The notes beneath the pieces are model-generated. The model was given only the letters and a program-made list of their open reading frames with translations. It was not told where the DNA came from and ran no database searches. Positions 27,908 through 36,129 of a stretch of 64,000 nucleotides of DNA are shown piece by piece (position 1 is the first letter of the stretch; the number at the start of each line of letters is the position of its first letter). The stretch comes from Polynucleobacter sp. Adler-ghost (GTDB lineage: Bacteria; Pseudomonadota; Gammaproteobacteria; Burkholderiales; Burkholderiaceae). The translations under genes were made by a program, and so were the position numbers. Where the stretch lies: the NCBI RefSeq assembly GCF_018688495.1, contig NZ_CP061320.1:1026586-1090585 (forward strand), given 5' to 3'.

Positions 27908-29029
27908 TTAACTGCAGGGATTAGGTGCATTGCGAGTTTCTAAATATAAAAGGGCTAGGTAGGCACCGAAGATAAATCCTGGTAAGGCAAGTAGCGATCC
28001 AATTGCCAATGTGGAGATACCACTTAAGCCTTGGCCGACAGTACAGCCAAGTGCAGTAACCCCGCCAAATCCCATCAAGGTCGCACCAAGCAAATGGTTA
28101 GCCGTATCTTCAGTATCGCGAAAGCTCTCCCACCGGAATGACTTGGTAAAAATAGAAACACATGCGGAGCCGGAGATCATTCCAATGACAGCAGCAATAC
28201 CAACAGTAAGCACCTTAGAAGTGTCGCTGTACATCATCAACCAATCCAGAAAAAAGGCGTAAGGCGCTACAAACGAGAGGCTTTCCATTCGACCAGAGTT
28301 AGTCACCAAGAAAACTTCTTCTAGGGTATTAGGATCCTCAGCAACAAAGCCCAAGTTACCTGAAATCCACCACACAGCACAAATAGCAAGGCCAACAAAG
28401 GTTCCGGCAAATAGATTTTCAGCGGTCCAAAAAGTTTTGCTCGCAAGTGCATAAGCAATAAAGGCAAATCCCACTATTAAACCCAAAGCAAGATGTAAGT
28501 TGCTGCGAGCAATTCCAGTAATTGGAGCCAAGATACTTGGCAAATCTTGCGAGGTATTGAGAGCGATAAACACAGAATCCAAGGTGTTAACCCGAATCAC
28601 ACCCAAAAAGCCCTTCATCGTCATGTAGGCCGAAAGTCCGAGGACGAGAAACACAATAACGGATTTCAGATTGCCCCCGCCTATGCGGACAAGAGTCTTG
28701 CTTCCGCAACCAGAGGAAAGCACCATGCCAAAACCAAATAATGTGCTGCCTACTATTGCTGATAACCATAAAAACTTATTGCTAGTGTAGATACTTTTAA
28801 GGGGGTCAATGAGCCCCAAGTAAGACATCAAAGCAAACCCGACAATGGCAACACCGATGGCCAGAAACCATTGCTTCAAACGACCCCAGCTAGACATAAT
28901 AAAAATATCAGAGACTGCACCCATGCTACAAAAACCTGTTTTTTGCATCACTGCGCCAAGCAAAAAGGTCACTGCAAAGGTGGCAAGTAAAACTGATTTA
29001 CTAAGAGAGGAAATATCTACTGCATCCAT
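27908..29029 (-). CDS. YeeE/YedE thiosulfate transporter (TsuA-like)
   Basis: A 373-residue polytopic membrane protein similar in size to TsuA. Conserved cysteine motifs are LSSGCGSKTL near 105 and LGCTVGQGLSGIS near 335. The fold is two pseudo-symmetric halves, the same units that are split into two genes immediately downstream. It should import thiosulfate, which the sox enzymes otherwise consume in the periplasm. Confidence 0.88.
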   Translation of the reverse strand: MDAVDISSLSKSVLLATFAVTFLLGAVMQKTGFCSMGAVSDIFIMSSWGRLKQWFLAIGVAIVGFALMSYLGLIDPLKSIYTSNKFLWLSAIVGSTLFGFGMVLSSGCGSKTLVRIGGGNLKSVIVFLVLGLSAYMTMKGFLGVIRVNTLDSVFIALNTSQDLPSILAPITGIARSNLHLALGLIVGFAFIAYALASKTFWTAENLFAGTFVGLAICAVWWISGNLGFVAEDPNTLEEVFLVTNSGRMESLSFVAPYAFFLDWLMMYSDTSKVLTVGIAAVIGMISGSACVSIFTKSFRWESFRDTEDTANHLLGATLMGFGGVTALGCTVGQGLSGISTLAIGSLLALPGFIFGAYLALLYLETRNAPNPCS

Positions 29030-29049
29030 AATAAAAATCTTTACTGAAA

Positions 29050-29364
29050 TTATTTAAATTTATAAAACTGTTTATTGAGAAAGGCTGTTACGTCAGCCTC
29101 ATCCTCAGGAAAAAGATCAAGACGTAATTCTGTATTGCACATTGAAACCATGGTCTTTAAGTTCTGAAGGCTTTTAACCTTGCTATCACTGCGGGTGTAG
29201 ATCATGTCACCATTGCCAAAGCCAGATTTTTTTGCATGGCAGGCGTAGCATTTCTGCTGATCAATTTTTTTGCCATTCGCAAGATCCGCTGTAGCGTAGA
29301 CGGCTACATTCAGGCCAAACATTGCCGCGAAGGTAAATCCAAGCTTAATTAGCAGTAATTTCAT
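29050..29364 (-). CDS. Small periplasmic cytochrome c
   Basis: A 104-residue protein with a Sec signal (about 1-25) and one haem-binding site CYACH (Cys39, Cys42, His43). A methionine in MVSMCN is a possible sixth ligand. It does not resemble SoxX or SoxA and probably carries electrons from the sulfur-oxidising proteins. It lies between the MBL gene and the transporters in the same direction. Confidence 0.85.
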   Translation of the reverse strand: MKLLLIKLGFTFAAMFGLNVAVYATADLANGKKIDQQKCYACHAKKSGFGNGDMIYTRSDSKVKSLQNLKTMVSMCNTELRLDLFPEDEADVTAFLNKQFYKFK

Positions 29365-29411
29365 TTGAAATCAGTCATTTAGCGAAGTAAACCGCTATTT
29401 TAAAGCCAGAT

Positions 29412-29423
29412 GGCAAATTTGCC
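29412..29423. repeat. 12-bp perfect palindrome between MBL and cytochrome genes
   Basis: GGCAAATTTGCC lies directly after the stop codon of the MBL gene in a 59-base gap before the cytochrome gene. It is too short to be a good terminator and has no T tract. It might be a protein-binding site. Confidence 0.3.
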
Positions 29424-30392
29424 TTATTCCGCCTGAATTGATAGGTAAACGTTATAGGCATTCATGCGGTTGGCCGCCCTAAACAAGGGCATTCCTTCAT
29501 ATTCTGACCAATCCGTTTGTTGATAGGCCTCATCAAAAGGATCCATATCCATTGCCGACTTTGCCATTGATTGACGTAAATACCTCAAATACTCCCTGGT
29601 GAAACGGATATCTTGACTGGGATTAATGGAGTGGGCGCCATGGCCGGGAATCACGATACTAGGGCTAAGTGATTCAATCTCATTCAAGGCTTGCAACCAG
29701 CCTTTGCTATCGGCATTACCAACAAAGGGTATGCGACCCCGAAAAACCAAGTCACCTGCAAAAAGGACTTTTTCAGATGGCACATAAATAATTAAGTCCT
29801 CAGGCGCATGTGCAGGACCTACTCTAGCGATCTTAAATTCCACACCACCGACAGTCAGCGTGAAACTCTGATCAATCCAGACATCTGCTGATATTAAGTT
29901 GGTAGATGCATTTATCCAGGGGGCAAAGTCGGTTCGTGATGCGATCAGGCGCTGTTTAGCAGTTTCAGAAGAGATATAGTTTCTGCCCTCTCCTTGCGCA
30001 TAAATCTTTGCCCCGATATGCTTGAATTCTTGGAGTCCATAAACGTGGTCTGCATGGTAGTGCGTTACGATGACAGCGACTACTTTTTGAGTTGTCAGCT
30101 TTTTAATTTCCGCTATGAGTTTCTTGGCAAGCGTTGGTGAACCCAAGGCGTCAACCACCACCACCCCTTTTGGTGTAATCACAAAGCCTGCATTAGAAAT
30201 AAAGTTTTGATTTTTACTGCTACCCATTTCCGGCAAACCTTGGACGAAATAGGTATTTGGCGCTACTTGAATAGGCTTTAGGATTAAATCATCAGAAGCA
30301 TAAACAGTGGATATTGATATCAGCAGCCAGATCACGCCAAATGAAAGTACACGAAGTACATTTGAGCGCAACTCTAGATGCAGCAACTGCAT
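29424..30392 (-). CDS. Periplasmic MBL-fold metallohydrolase (SoxH-like)
   Basis: A 322-residue metallo-beta-lactamase-fold protein with a signal sequence or anchor (hydrophobic 11-32). The zinc motif HYHADH is at 111-116; further ligands lie in VIPGHGAH, with the aspartate in LFAGDLVF. Similar proteins occur in other sox clusters as SoxH, with unknown reaction (a thiol or persulfide hydrolase is a guess). It lies 3 bases after the DsrE-like gene. Confidence 0.85.
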   Translation of the reverse strand: MQLLHLELRSNVLRVLSFGVIWLLISISTVYASDDLILKPIQVAPNTYFVQGLPEMGSSKNQNFISNAGFVITPKGVVVVDALGSPTLAKKLIAEIKKLTTQKVVAVIVTHYHADHVYGLQEFKHIGAKIYAQGEGRNYISSETAKQRLIASRTDFAPWINASTNLISADVWIDQSFTLTVGGVEFKIARVGPAHAPEDLIIYVPSEKVLFAGDLVFRGRIPFVGNADSKGWLQALNEIESLSPSIVIPGHGAHSINPSQDIRFTREYLRYLRQSMAKSAMDMDPFDEAYQQTDWSEYEGMPLFRAANRMNAYNVYLSIQAE

Positions 30393-30395
30393 AGC

Positions 30396-30821
30396 TTAAG
30401 GCTTTATGTAAGCGAAATGATTTTGATACTGAAGATCGGCAACTCGAACCACTCCCGATGGGGTGAAGTCTGTATCTAGAATAAATTGATCTTTCTTCAG
30501 ATTACGATTCTTTAAGGTAATCTCGCAGACCTCAAAACGGACGCCGCGTGACTTCAATGCGCCAACTAGAGGTGCGTATTCGATTCCATTCTTCTTATCT
30601 TTTGCACCTTCCATCATGATATCGACACCATTAGCATGAGTAACAACAATGATTTTGGTCTGCGGGGATACATCCAAATGATTCCGTATATTACGTAAAC
30701 CTTTAATGCCCTGAGACTCAGCATCATCAATGTGATAAACCACTTCTGTGGGCCCTGCAGCATAAGCTCCGCTAGCACACAGGGTAAACGTTACTGCTAG
30801 GCACTGAAGTAATTTTTTCAT
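30396..30821 (-). CDS. Secreted DsrE-like protein
   Basis: A 141-residue protein with a signal peptide of about 21 residues (SGAYAAG) and a DsrE-type fold (VVYHIDDAESQG, IIVVTHANGVDIM). The mature part has one cysteine, Cys99 in RFEVCEITL, at the position where DsrE/TusD-type proteins carry sulfane sulfur. Periplasmic DsrE proteins are found beside soxB in several bacteria. A sulfur-relay role is inferred. It is 22 bases after soxB. Confidence 0.82.
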   Translation of the reverse strand: MKKLLQCLAVTFTLCASGAYAAGPTEVVYHIDDAESQGIKGLRNIRNHLDVSPQTKIIVVTHANGVDIMMEGAKDKKNGIEYAPLVGALKSRGVRFEVCEITLKNRNLKKDQFILDTDFTPSGVVRVADLQYQNHFAYIKP

Positions 30822-30843
30822 CGTTTATCTCGAGTTAAAAGTA

Positions 30844-32574
30844 TTAGAGCGATACCATTCCAGGATTATTTTTTAGACCCTTAATGATCGGTTCATTAAG
30901 CTTCACAGCCTTTACCACCTTCACGTCGCGCAAATGGCGTTCCATCACATCCCAAATTGCTTCGCCACCAGCGTTCTTAGCATCTTCGCTAACCGGCGCC
31001 CAACCGGCAACCTTGTATGTCTTACTAGGATCAATGTCCTTGCCATTTAAACGCATATCACTAATCCGCTTACCAGCAGATGCTGACGGATCAATGGTGT
31101 ATTGCATACCACCCACACGTACCATGTCGCCACCCTGTTGGTAATACGGATCGGGGTTAAATAAGTTGTCTGCTACATCTTCCAAAATAGTCTTGATAGT
31201 GTCACCGGTCATATTAGTCACAGTGGTGTATGGATAGGTAATAGCAGTTTGGTCCAGCAGGTTTTCGCGAGTGATGGCTTGACCTGGCAATAAGCTTGTA
31301 CCCCAACGGAAGCCTGGAGAGAAAGCAATCTCCGCATTCTTCTGGGCCATCAGTCCGTCCAAAATTAACTGGTCGAAACTGCCATTGAAATTACCACGGC
31401 GATACAAAAGACCATCTGTAGTTGCCAGTTTTTCATTCAACTTCGCTTCATATGGGGCTCGTACTTTAGCGATCAACTTGTTCATCGCAGGATCAGCTGG
31501 AATCATGTTCGAGAAGATTGGGAAGAGCTTGTAGCGGAAATCTACCGGCTTACCACCCTTCACATCAAAATCCAGTACACCCAAGAATTTACTATTAGAG
31601 CCTGCATTGGTAACTAAAGTTACTCCACCCGAGTTCTTTACCTTGACTGGAATTGGAACCCCATCATGCGTATGACCTCCCATAATCGCATCTAAGCCTG
31701 TAACACGAGACGCCATCTTTAAATCAACGTCCATTCCATTATGGGACAGCAACACAACCACTTTTGCGCCTTTAGCCTTTACTTCATTAATAGTCTTCTG
31801 AAGATTTTCTTCCTGAATACCAAATGTCCAGTCTGGCGTGAAATAACGTGGGTTAGCAATCGGCGTATATGGGAAAGCCTGACCAATGATGGCCACTTGA
31901 ATACCATTCTGCACCTTCATCACATATGGATTAAAGACGGAGTCACCAAAGTCTGCCGTCTTAATGTTTTGAGCCAGGAAAGAAACTTTGCCTTTGAAAT
32001 CCCCGTTCACAATTTCCATGACGCGTTTCTCGCCTAGGGTCATTTCCCAGTGCGGAGTCATCACGTCGACACCCAGGAGCAAGGCAGCATCAACCATATC
32101 CTGACCATTAGTCCACAGTGCAGTACCAGATCCCTGCCAAGTATCACCACCATCTAATAACTGCGCACCTGGACGGCTTGCTTTGATTTGTTTAATCAAA
32201 GTTGCCATGTGGGCGAAGCCACCCATCTTGCCGTAATTTTGCGCGGCTGCGACGTAATCAAGATAAGTAAAGGCATGCGCATCTCGCGTCCCTGACTTGA
32301 TACCGTTAGCCTTTAGAAAATATTCGCCGACTAAGTGAGGTGTCTTACCCTCTTGCGCACCAATACCGAGATTGACATTAGGCTCACGGAAATAGATTGG
32401 TAGTAGCTGGGCATGGCAATCCGTGAAATGCAAGAAGTGTACATTCCCAAACTTCGGCAAATCATAGAATTTGTGAGCAGTTGTTTGTGCGTTAGCAAAA
32501 TTAGATTGCAAACTCATGCCACCAGCGGAGGCGATAGCCAATGCCTGCAAAAATTCCCGTCGATTTAAAGACAT
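30844..32574 (-). CDS. soxB: Thiosulfohydrolase SoxB
   Basis: A 576-residue dimanganese enzyme that hydrolyses the terminal sulfonate from SoxY-bound thiosulfate, releasing sulfate. A Tat signal begins MSLNRREFLQA. Metal-site motifs follow: TDCHAQ at 51-56, GGDTWQGSGT, SHNGMD and GGHTHDG. Size matches the family. The protein is exported folded. It lies 45 bases after soxX, and the gap holds a strong hairpin. SD-like AAGGAAAT precedes the start. Confidence 0.97.
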   Translation of the reverse strand: MSLNRREFLQALAIASAGGMSLQSNFANAQTTAHKFYDLPKFGNVHFLHFTDCHAQLLPIYFREPNVNLGIGAQEGKTPHLVGEYFLKANGIKSGTRDAHAFTYLDYVAAAQNYGKMGGFAHMATLIKQIKASRPGAQLLDGGDTWQGSGTALWTNGQDMVDAALLLGVDVMTPHWEMTLGEKRVMEIVNGDFKGKVSFLAQNIKTADFGDSVFNPYVMKVQNGIQVAIIGQAFPYTPIANPRYFTPDWTFGIQEENLQKTINEVKAKGAKVVVLLSHNGMDVDLKMASRVTGLDAIMGGHTHDGVPIPVKVKNSGGVTLVTNAGSNSKFLGVLDFDVKGGKPVDFRYKLFPIFSNMIPADPAMNKLIAKVRAPYEAKLNEKLATTDGLLYRRGNFNGSFDQLILDGLMAQKNAEIAFSPGFRWGTSLLPGQAITRENLLDQTAITYPYTTVTNMTGDTIKTILEDVADNLFNPDPYYQQGGDMVRVGGMQYTIDPSASAGKRISDMRLNGKDIDPSKTYKVAGWAPVSEDAKNAGGEAIWDVMERHLRDVKVVKAVKLNEPIIKGLKNNPGMVSL

Positions 32575-32590
32575 ATTTATTTCCTTAAGA

Positions 32591-32612
32591 AAACAGGCCT
32601 TGCGGCCTGTTT
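32591..32612 (-). promoter_or_regulatory. Intercistronic hairpin between soxX and soxB
   Basis: AAACAGGCC and GGCCTGTTT form a 9-bp perfect stem with a 4-base loop. On the minus strand it is followed by TTTTCTTAAGGA, which includes the soxB ribosome site. It could be a partial terminator, an RNA-stability hairpin that raises soxCDYZAX over soxB, or a translational control element. Confidence 0.65.
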
Positions 32613-32619
32613 AAATGTG

Positions 32620-33264
32620 TTATTTATTCACAGGTGATTCTGGATCAAGCAATAAGGCCATGACATCCTGAATTTGCTGCTCATTCAATAATTTGAAATG
32701 GGCAAAACGTGGCATATTGCTGCAAGCGTTATAGGCCTTGGAGTTATTAATACGATTCCAGGTGTAGGTGACCACCTCTTTGGAATAACCGCGCATTTTT
32801 CCATAACCAGTTAGCGATGGGCCAATATTTCCATAGGAAATTTCTTTAGCGTCAATTTGATGGCAGTTATAACAACCGCCACCAATTGGGGTATCGGCTT
32901 TATCAGACCATGTGGCTCCACGACCGCTTTGCGCAATTCGCTCACCATTCTTCCAATCACCAATATATTTTCCATCGGCAGGCTGCTTAATGGAATCCAT
33001 ATTGATTTTTTGGATTTTCTCGCGCATAGCTTGACCTTGCTTGCTATTGGCGAACTGAGGATCTGAACAGAATTTCTGGGTTGCATCTTGGTCAATACGA
33101 TCCAAACCAGCAATACCGTCTGCGCGGAAGCTATCTTGAATCATCTTGTTAAATTTTGGATCATTTTTCTGTTGTGCATGAGCCGGAGTTTGAATTAAAC
33201 CGGCGGCAAAAATAAATCCAGTGACAGCTAAGAGTTGCTTTAAGTGTGTAATTTTCATATTCAT
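32620..33264 (-). CDS. soxX: Sulfur-oxidation c-type cytochrome SoxX
   Basis: A 214-residue periplasmic cytochrome with a Sec signal ending AHAQ (about 30). One haem site CYNCH at 131-135 and a likely Met ligand in SNMPRF. SoxX pairs with SoxA to couple thiosulfate to SoxY and takes the electrons. It lies 10 bases after soxA. The 90-residue N-terminal part before the haem is longer than in the shortest SoxX proteins. Confidence 0.94.
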   Translation of the reverse strand: MNMKITHLKQLLAVTGFIFAAGLIQTPAHAQQKNDPKFNKMIQDSFRADGIAGLDRIDQDATQKFCSDPQFANSKQGQAMREKIQKINMDSIKQPADGKYIGDWKNGERIAQSGRGATWSDKADTPIGGGCYNCHQIDAKEISYGNIGPSLTGYGKMRGYSKEVVTYTWNRINNSKAYNACSNMPRFAHFKLLNEQQIQDVMALLLDPESPVNK

Positions 33265-33274
33265 CTCTTATCCA

Positions 33275-34090
33275 TTAACGCTTCAAACCAGGTGTTTCGA
33301 CTATTCCGCCGTTTGCGGTTTTTGCCATATACATAGACAAAGCAATAGTCACGTCGGAGCTGTATATAGGGAACGGAAAGCGTTGCTGACGGAAGCAATC
33401 ATTCAAACGCTGTTGCATGGTCCAAAACTGACCACTCGATACACGGTAGGCTGGCCAGTAACCCCAACCTAAAGCAGCACCTTTTTGCTCTGTAATGTTC
33501 GGTAAGTCTTGCAAACGAATCCGTTTAGCGTTTTCAGCATGGCAAGATGCACAGGAGAAGTCCATCGGACCGCCTTGGAAAAAGAAAGCACGCTTACCAA
33601 GGTCATACATCTCTTTTTCTTTTGGATGTGCGGTACTAACCTTAATCTTCTCACCCTTAGACAAAGTAACAACATAGGCAACAATAGCCTCCATATCCTT
33701 CTTGGGGCCCTTTTGGAATTGGGCATCAATCATTTCCTGTGGGTCGCGGCCCTGCAATACTTGCATACAGGTCATCAAACGCGACTCTAAGTCTTGAACC
33801 TTATTAGTGTCCTTGAAGTAACGTGGCAACTGAGCTGCGGCACCTTTCACAACCCCAGGCCCTAAACCTAAATTACATTGCTCAAGAGTTGCATTCTTTG
33901 GACCGGCTGGCTTTTTCCACAAATCTTCACCAGCCGCCTCGTAGAGTTCTGAAGGATTTCCGTCGGCAATCATCTCGCGATATTTAGCAATATCGTCTGT
34001 AGCACTTTTTTGTGCTGACACCGAAGATGTCATTGTTAATAAAGCTGCCACTAAACCAGTAGCTAGCCCTAAGGTCAATTTACGCTGCAT
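33275..34090 (-). CDS. soxA: Sulfur-oxidation cytochrome SoxA (single haem)
   Basis: A 271-residue periplasmic SoxA. A Sec signal ends SVSAQ (about 26). One haem site CASCH is at 180-184. The N-terminal haem site of diheme SoxA is absent; Cys72 and Cys108 remain in its place and probably form a disulfide. The active-site cysteine is Cys232 in NDCFRQQRFP. SoxAX forms the thioether-free bond between thiosulfate and the SoxY cysteine. It lies 56 bases after soxZ. Confidence 0.95.
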   Translation of the reverse strand: MQRKLTLGLATGLVAALLTMTSSVSAQKSATDDIAKYREMIADGNPSELYEAAGEDLWKKPAGPKNATLEQCNLGLGPGVVKGAAAQLPRYFKDTNKVQDLESRLMTCMQVLQGRDPQEMIDAQFQKGPKKDMEAIVAYVVTLSKGEKIKVSTAHPKEKEMYDLGKRAFFFQGGPMDFSCASCHAENAKRIRLQDLPNITEQKGAALGWGYWPAYRVSSGQFWTMQQRLNDCFRQQRFPFPIYSSDVTIALSMYMAKTANGGIVETPGLKR

Positions 34091-34146
34091 TTCCTACCCT
34101 TTCAGAACCACGGAGGCGGTGAAGATTTATTAAAGCCAAAAAACAA

Positions 34147-34455
34147 TTAAGAAGCGGTTGCTTCATCAGTACGCTTATCGCCCTTACTATCATTCCAAGT
34201 CACAACAATTTTGTCACCCTTAGCGCCTTTGTACTTGAAGTTTAAAAATGGATCCTTGGATACTGCTGGACCAAATTGACCATTAAATACATCCTTGCCG
34301 TTTGCCTTCACATTAATTGTGCTGATAAACCAAGCTGGAATAGTTTTGCCAGACGCATCTTTACGCTGACCAGATTCCATATCGTGTTTCATCAAAATTT
34401 TTACGTCTACAGTGCCACCATTTTCAGCAGCTCTTACGCGCATTGGATCAGCCAT
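34147..34455 (-). CDS. soxZ: Thiosulfate-oxidation carrier protein SoxZ
   Basis: A 102-residue protein with the immunoglobulin-like SoxZ fold (VDVKILMKHDMESG, NGQFGPAVSKDPF). It has no signal of its own and is exported with SoxY by the Tat system. It lies 56 bases after soxY. The SoxYZ complex carries the sulfur intermediates between SoxAX, SoxB and SoxCD. Confidence 0.95.
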   Translation of the reverse strand: MADPMRVRAAENGGTVDVKILMKHDMESGQRKDASGKTIPAWFISTINVKANGKDVFNGQFGPAVSKDPFLNFKYKGAKGDKIVVTWNDSKGDKRTDEATAS

Positions 34456-34511
34456 TTTGTTTCCTTTTTTACTCTATATATAAATAAATTGTTCTATTGA
34501 ATTACCGCGAA

Positions 34512-34964
34512 TTAACCGCCGCAACCACCAAGCGTTACTTTGACTTCTTTAACAGTCATCAACCACTTGCCATCAGCCTTGACTAATCCATAGACATTGG
34601 ATGTTTGACCCATCTTGATACGAGTGGTGACAAAAGCGTCTGTACCGGCTGGGATAAAGAATTGAGCTGCAAGTGCGCTTGGATTCTTTTCAACCAAGAT
34701 TGCCATTTGCTCCGCTTTAAGCGAAGTGATAATTCCAACAGGAACGACTGCGCCGTTTTCAGCAATATCAGGGGCATTTAAAGTAACCGCGGATGATTTT
34801 TCTGGGCTACTAGCACCCATGATCTTAAATACATCATCGATACCCTTACCCTCAAAAGCGGCTTTGTTCCACTCTTGGGCTTGAGCAGTACTAATAAGGC
34901 CTGCAGAAGCCATCAAGCCAAATACTGCTGAGTACTTCAATACACTGCGACGCTGCTGATTCAT
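34512..34964 (-). CDS. soxY: Thiosulfate-oxidation carrier protein SoxY
   Basis: A 150-residue protein with a Tat signal (QQRRSVLKYSA) and the C-terminal swinging arm GGCGG; Cys148 carries the sulfur. The ATG at 34964 is chosen because AAGGAG stands 5 bases upstream. An in-frame extension of 11 codons is unsupported. The 85-base AT-rich gap to soxD may hold an internal promoter, but no clear hexamers are visible. Confidence 0.96.
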   Translation of the reverse strand: MNQQRRSVLKYSAVFGLMASAGLISTAQAQEWNKAAFEGKGIDDVFKIMGASSPEKSSAVTLNAPDIAENGAVVPVGIITSLKAEQMAILVEKNPSALAAQFFIPAGTDAFVTTRIKMGQTSNVYGLVKADGKWLMTVKEVKVTLGGCGG

Positions 34965-35049
34965 AAAAACTCCTTTATTAATCTTTACTTCTCTCAATTT
35001 ATTGCTTATTTTGCATTAAAACACCCTGCTTACTACTAAAAATAGCTTT

Positions 35050-36129
35050 TTATTTACCGCCAGAAAGCATCCAGACCACTAAAGCCTTGCGATCTTCGTC
35101 CGAAAGCTGTGCTTGTGCTGGCATCGGGATTGATCCCCACACACCAGCCCCCCCTAATTTCACCTTGGTCATCAGCCTATCAACTGCACCGCTCTGACCA
35201 TCATACTTTTTAGCAATATCTGCAATTGAAGGTCCGACTAACTTAGCATTAGGAGCATGGCAAGCCGAGCAGTTCTCATTTTTAAAGAGTGCTGACGGAC
35301 CTTTTGCTGCAGAGGAATGGGTATCTGCTGCATGTGCCAAGCCAGTTCCTGAAGAACCAGGTAATTGCTGAATGGGTGGCTTCGTGGTGTCTGCGCCACG
35401 ATATGGGCCATACATCCGATTTTGCTCCGCAATATTTTCATGTGCGTTGCGAGCAAAGTCAGGCAAGGTTGAACCAATTTGCACAAATGGGACGCAGTTA
35501 TGCATGCAAGCGCTGCCATTGACATCAGGCTTATCTTTGACATTCCAGAAACCATGCTTAGTCGTCATACCGTTACGGTTCGGCATTTTAATTTCAGCAA
35601 TATTTTTATCGCTGAGAACAAAATCATCTGGAACGATTTCACCCAGACTCAAGATAAATGCCACTAATGCATAGGTGTCATCAGGAGTCAGTGATCTAGG
35701 TGCATTCCATGGCATAGCGCGGTAAATGTAATCCCATAATGTAGATACTGTGGGCACTTTCATTAAGGTCGTTCTTTGCGGCTGCTTCATGTCTTTTAAT
35801 GAGGCAACTCGACCTGTCTTCGTATCATCCTTAGAGGTGCCACCAGCGATGGGTGTAAAGATTTCATTAGACTCACCAAAGGTACCATGGCAACTGGCGC
35901 ATTTAGCCTCCCATATAACCTGACCCTTTTCAACGGAACCGGATCCTTTTGGCAAACCTTTAAAGTCTGGGCGCACATCAATATCCCAAGCTGCAACTTC
36001 TGCCGGGGTAGCCGCTCTACCAATACCAGGGAATTTGGCTGAGCCAGATTGTGCTAAAGCTTGTTGAGAACTCATTGCGATAAGAGCCACAAATACTAGG
36101 CCGATGCTAAATTTATCCAACTTGAACAT
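35050..36129 (-). CDS. soxD: Diheme cytochrome c, SoxD
   Basis: A 359-residue periplasmic protein with a Sec signal (about 1-26) and two haem sites: CASCH at 77-81 and CSACH at 287-291. SoxD is the electron-accepting partner of SoxC in the sulfur dehydrogenase that removes six electrons from SoxY-bound sulfane. The gene overlaps soxC by 17 bases, with GAGGTGA before its ATG, so translation is coupled. Confidence 0.94.
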   Translation of the reverse strand: MFKLDKFSIGLVFVALIAMSSQQALAQSGSAKFPGIGRAATPAEVAAWDIDVRPDFKGLPKGSGSVEKGQVIWEAKCASCHGTFGESNEIFTPIAGGTSKDDTKTGRVASLKDMKQPQRTTLMKVPTVSTLWDYIYRAMPWNAPRSLTPDDTYALVAFILSLGEIVPDDFVLSDKNIAEIKMPNRNGMTTKHGFWNVKDKPDVNGSACMHNCVPFVQIGSTLPDFARNAHENIAEQNRMYGPYRGADTTKPPIQQLPGSSGTGLAHAADTHSSAAKGPSALFKNENCSACHAPNAKLVGPSIADIAKKYDGQSGAVDRLMTKVKLGGAGVWGSIPMPAQAQLSDEDRKALVVWMLSGGK

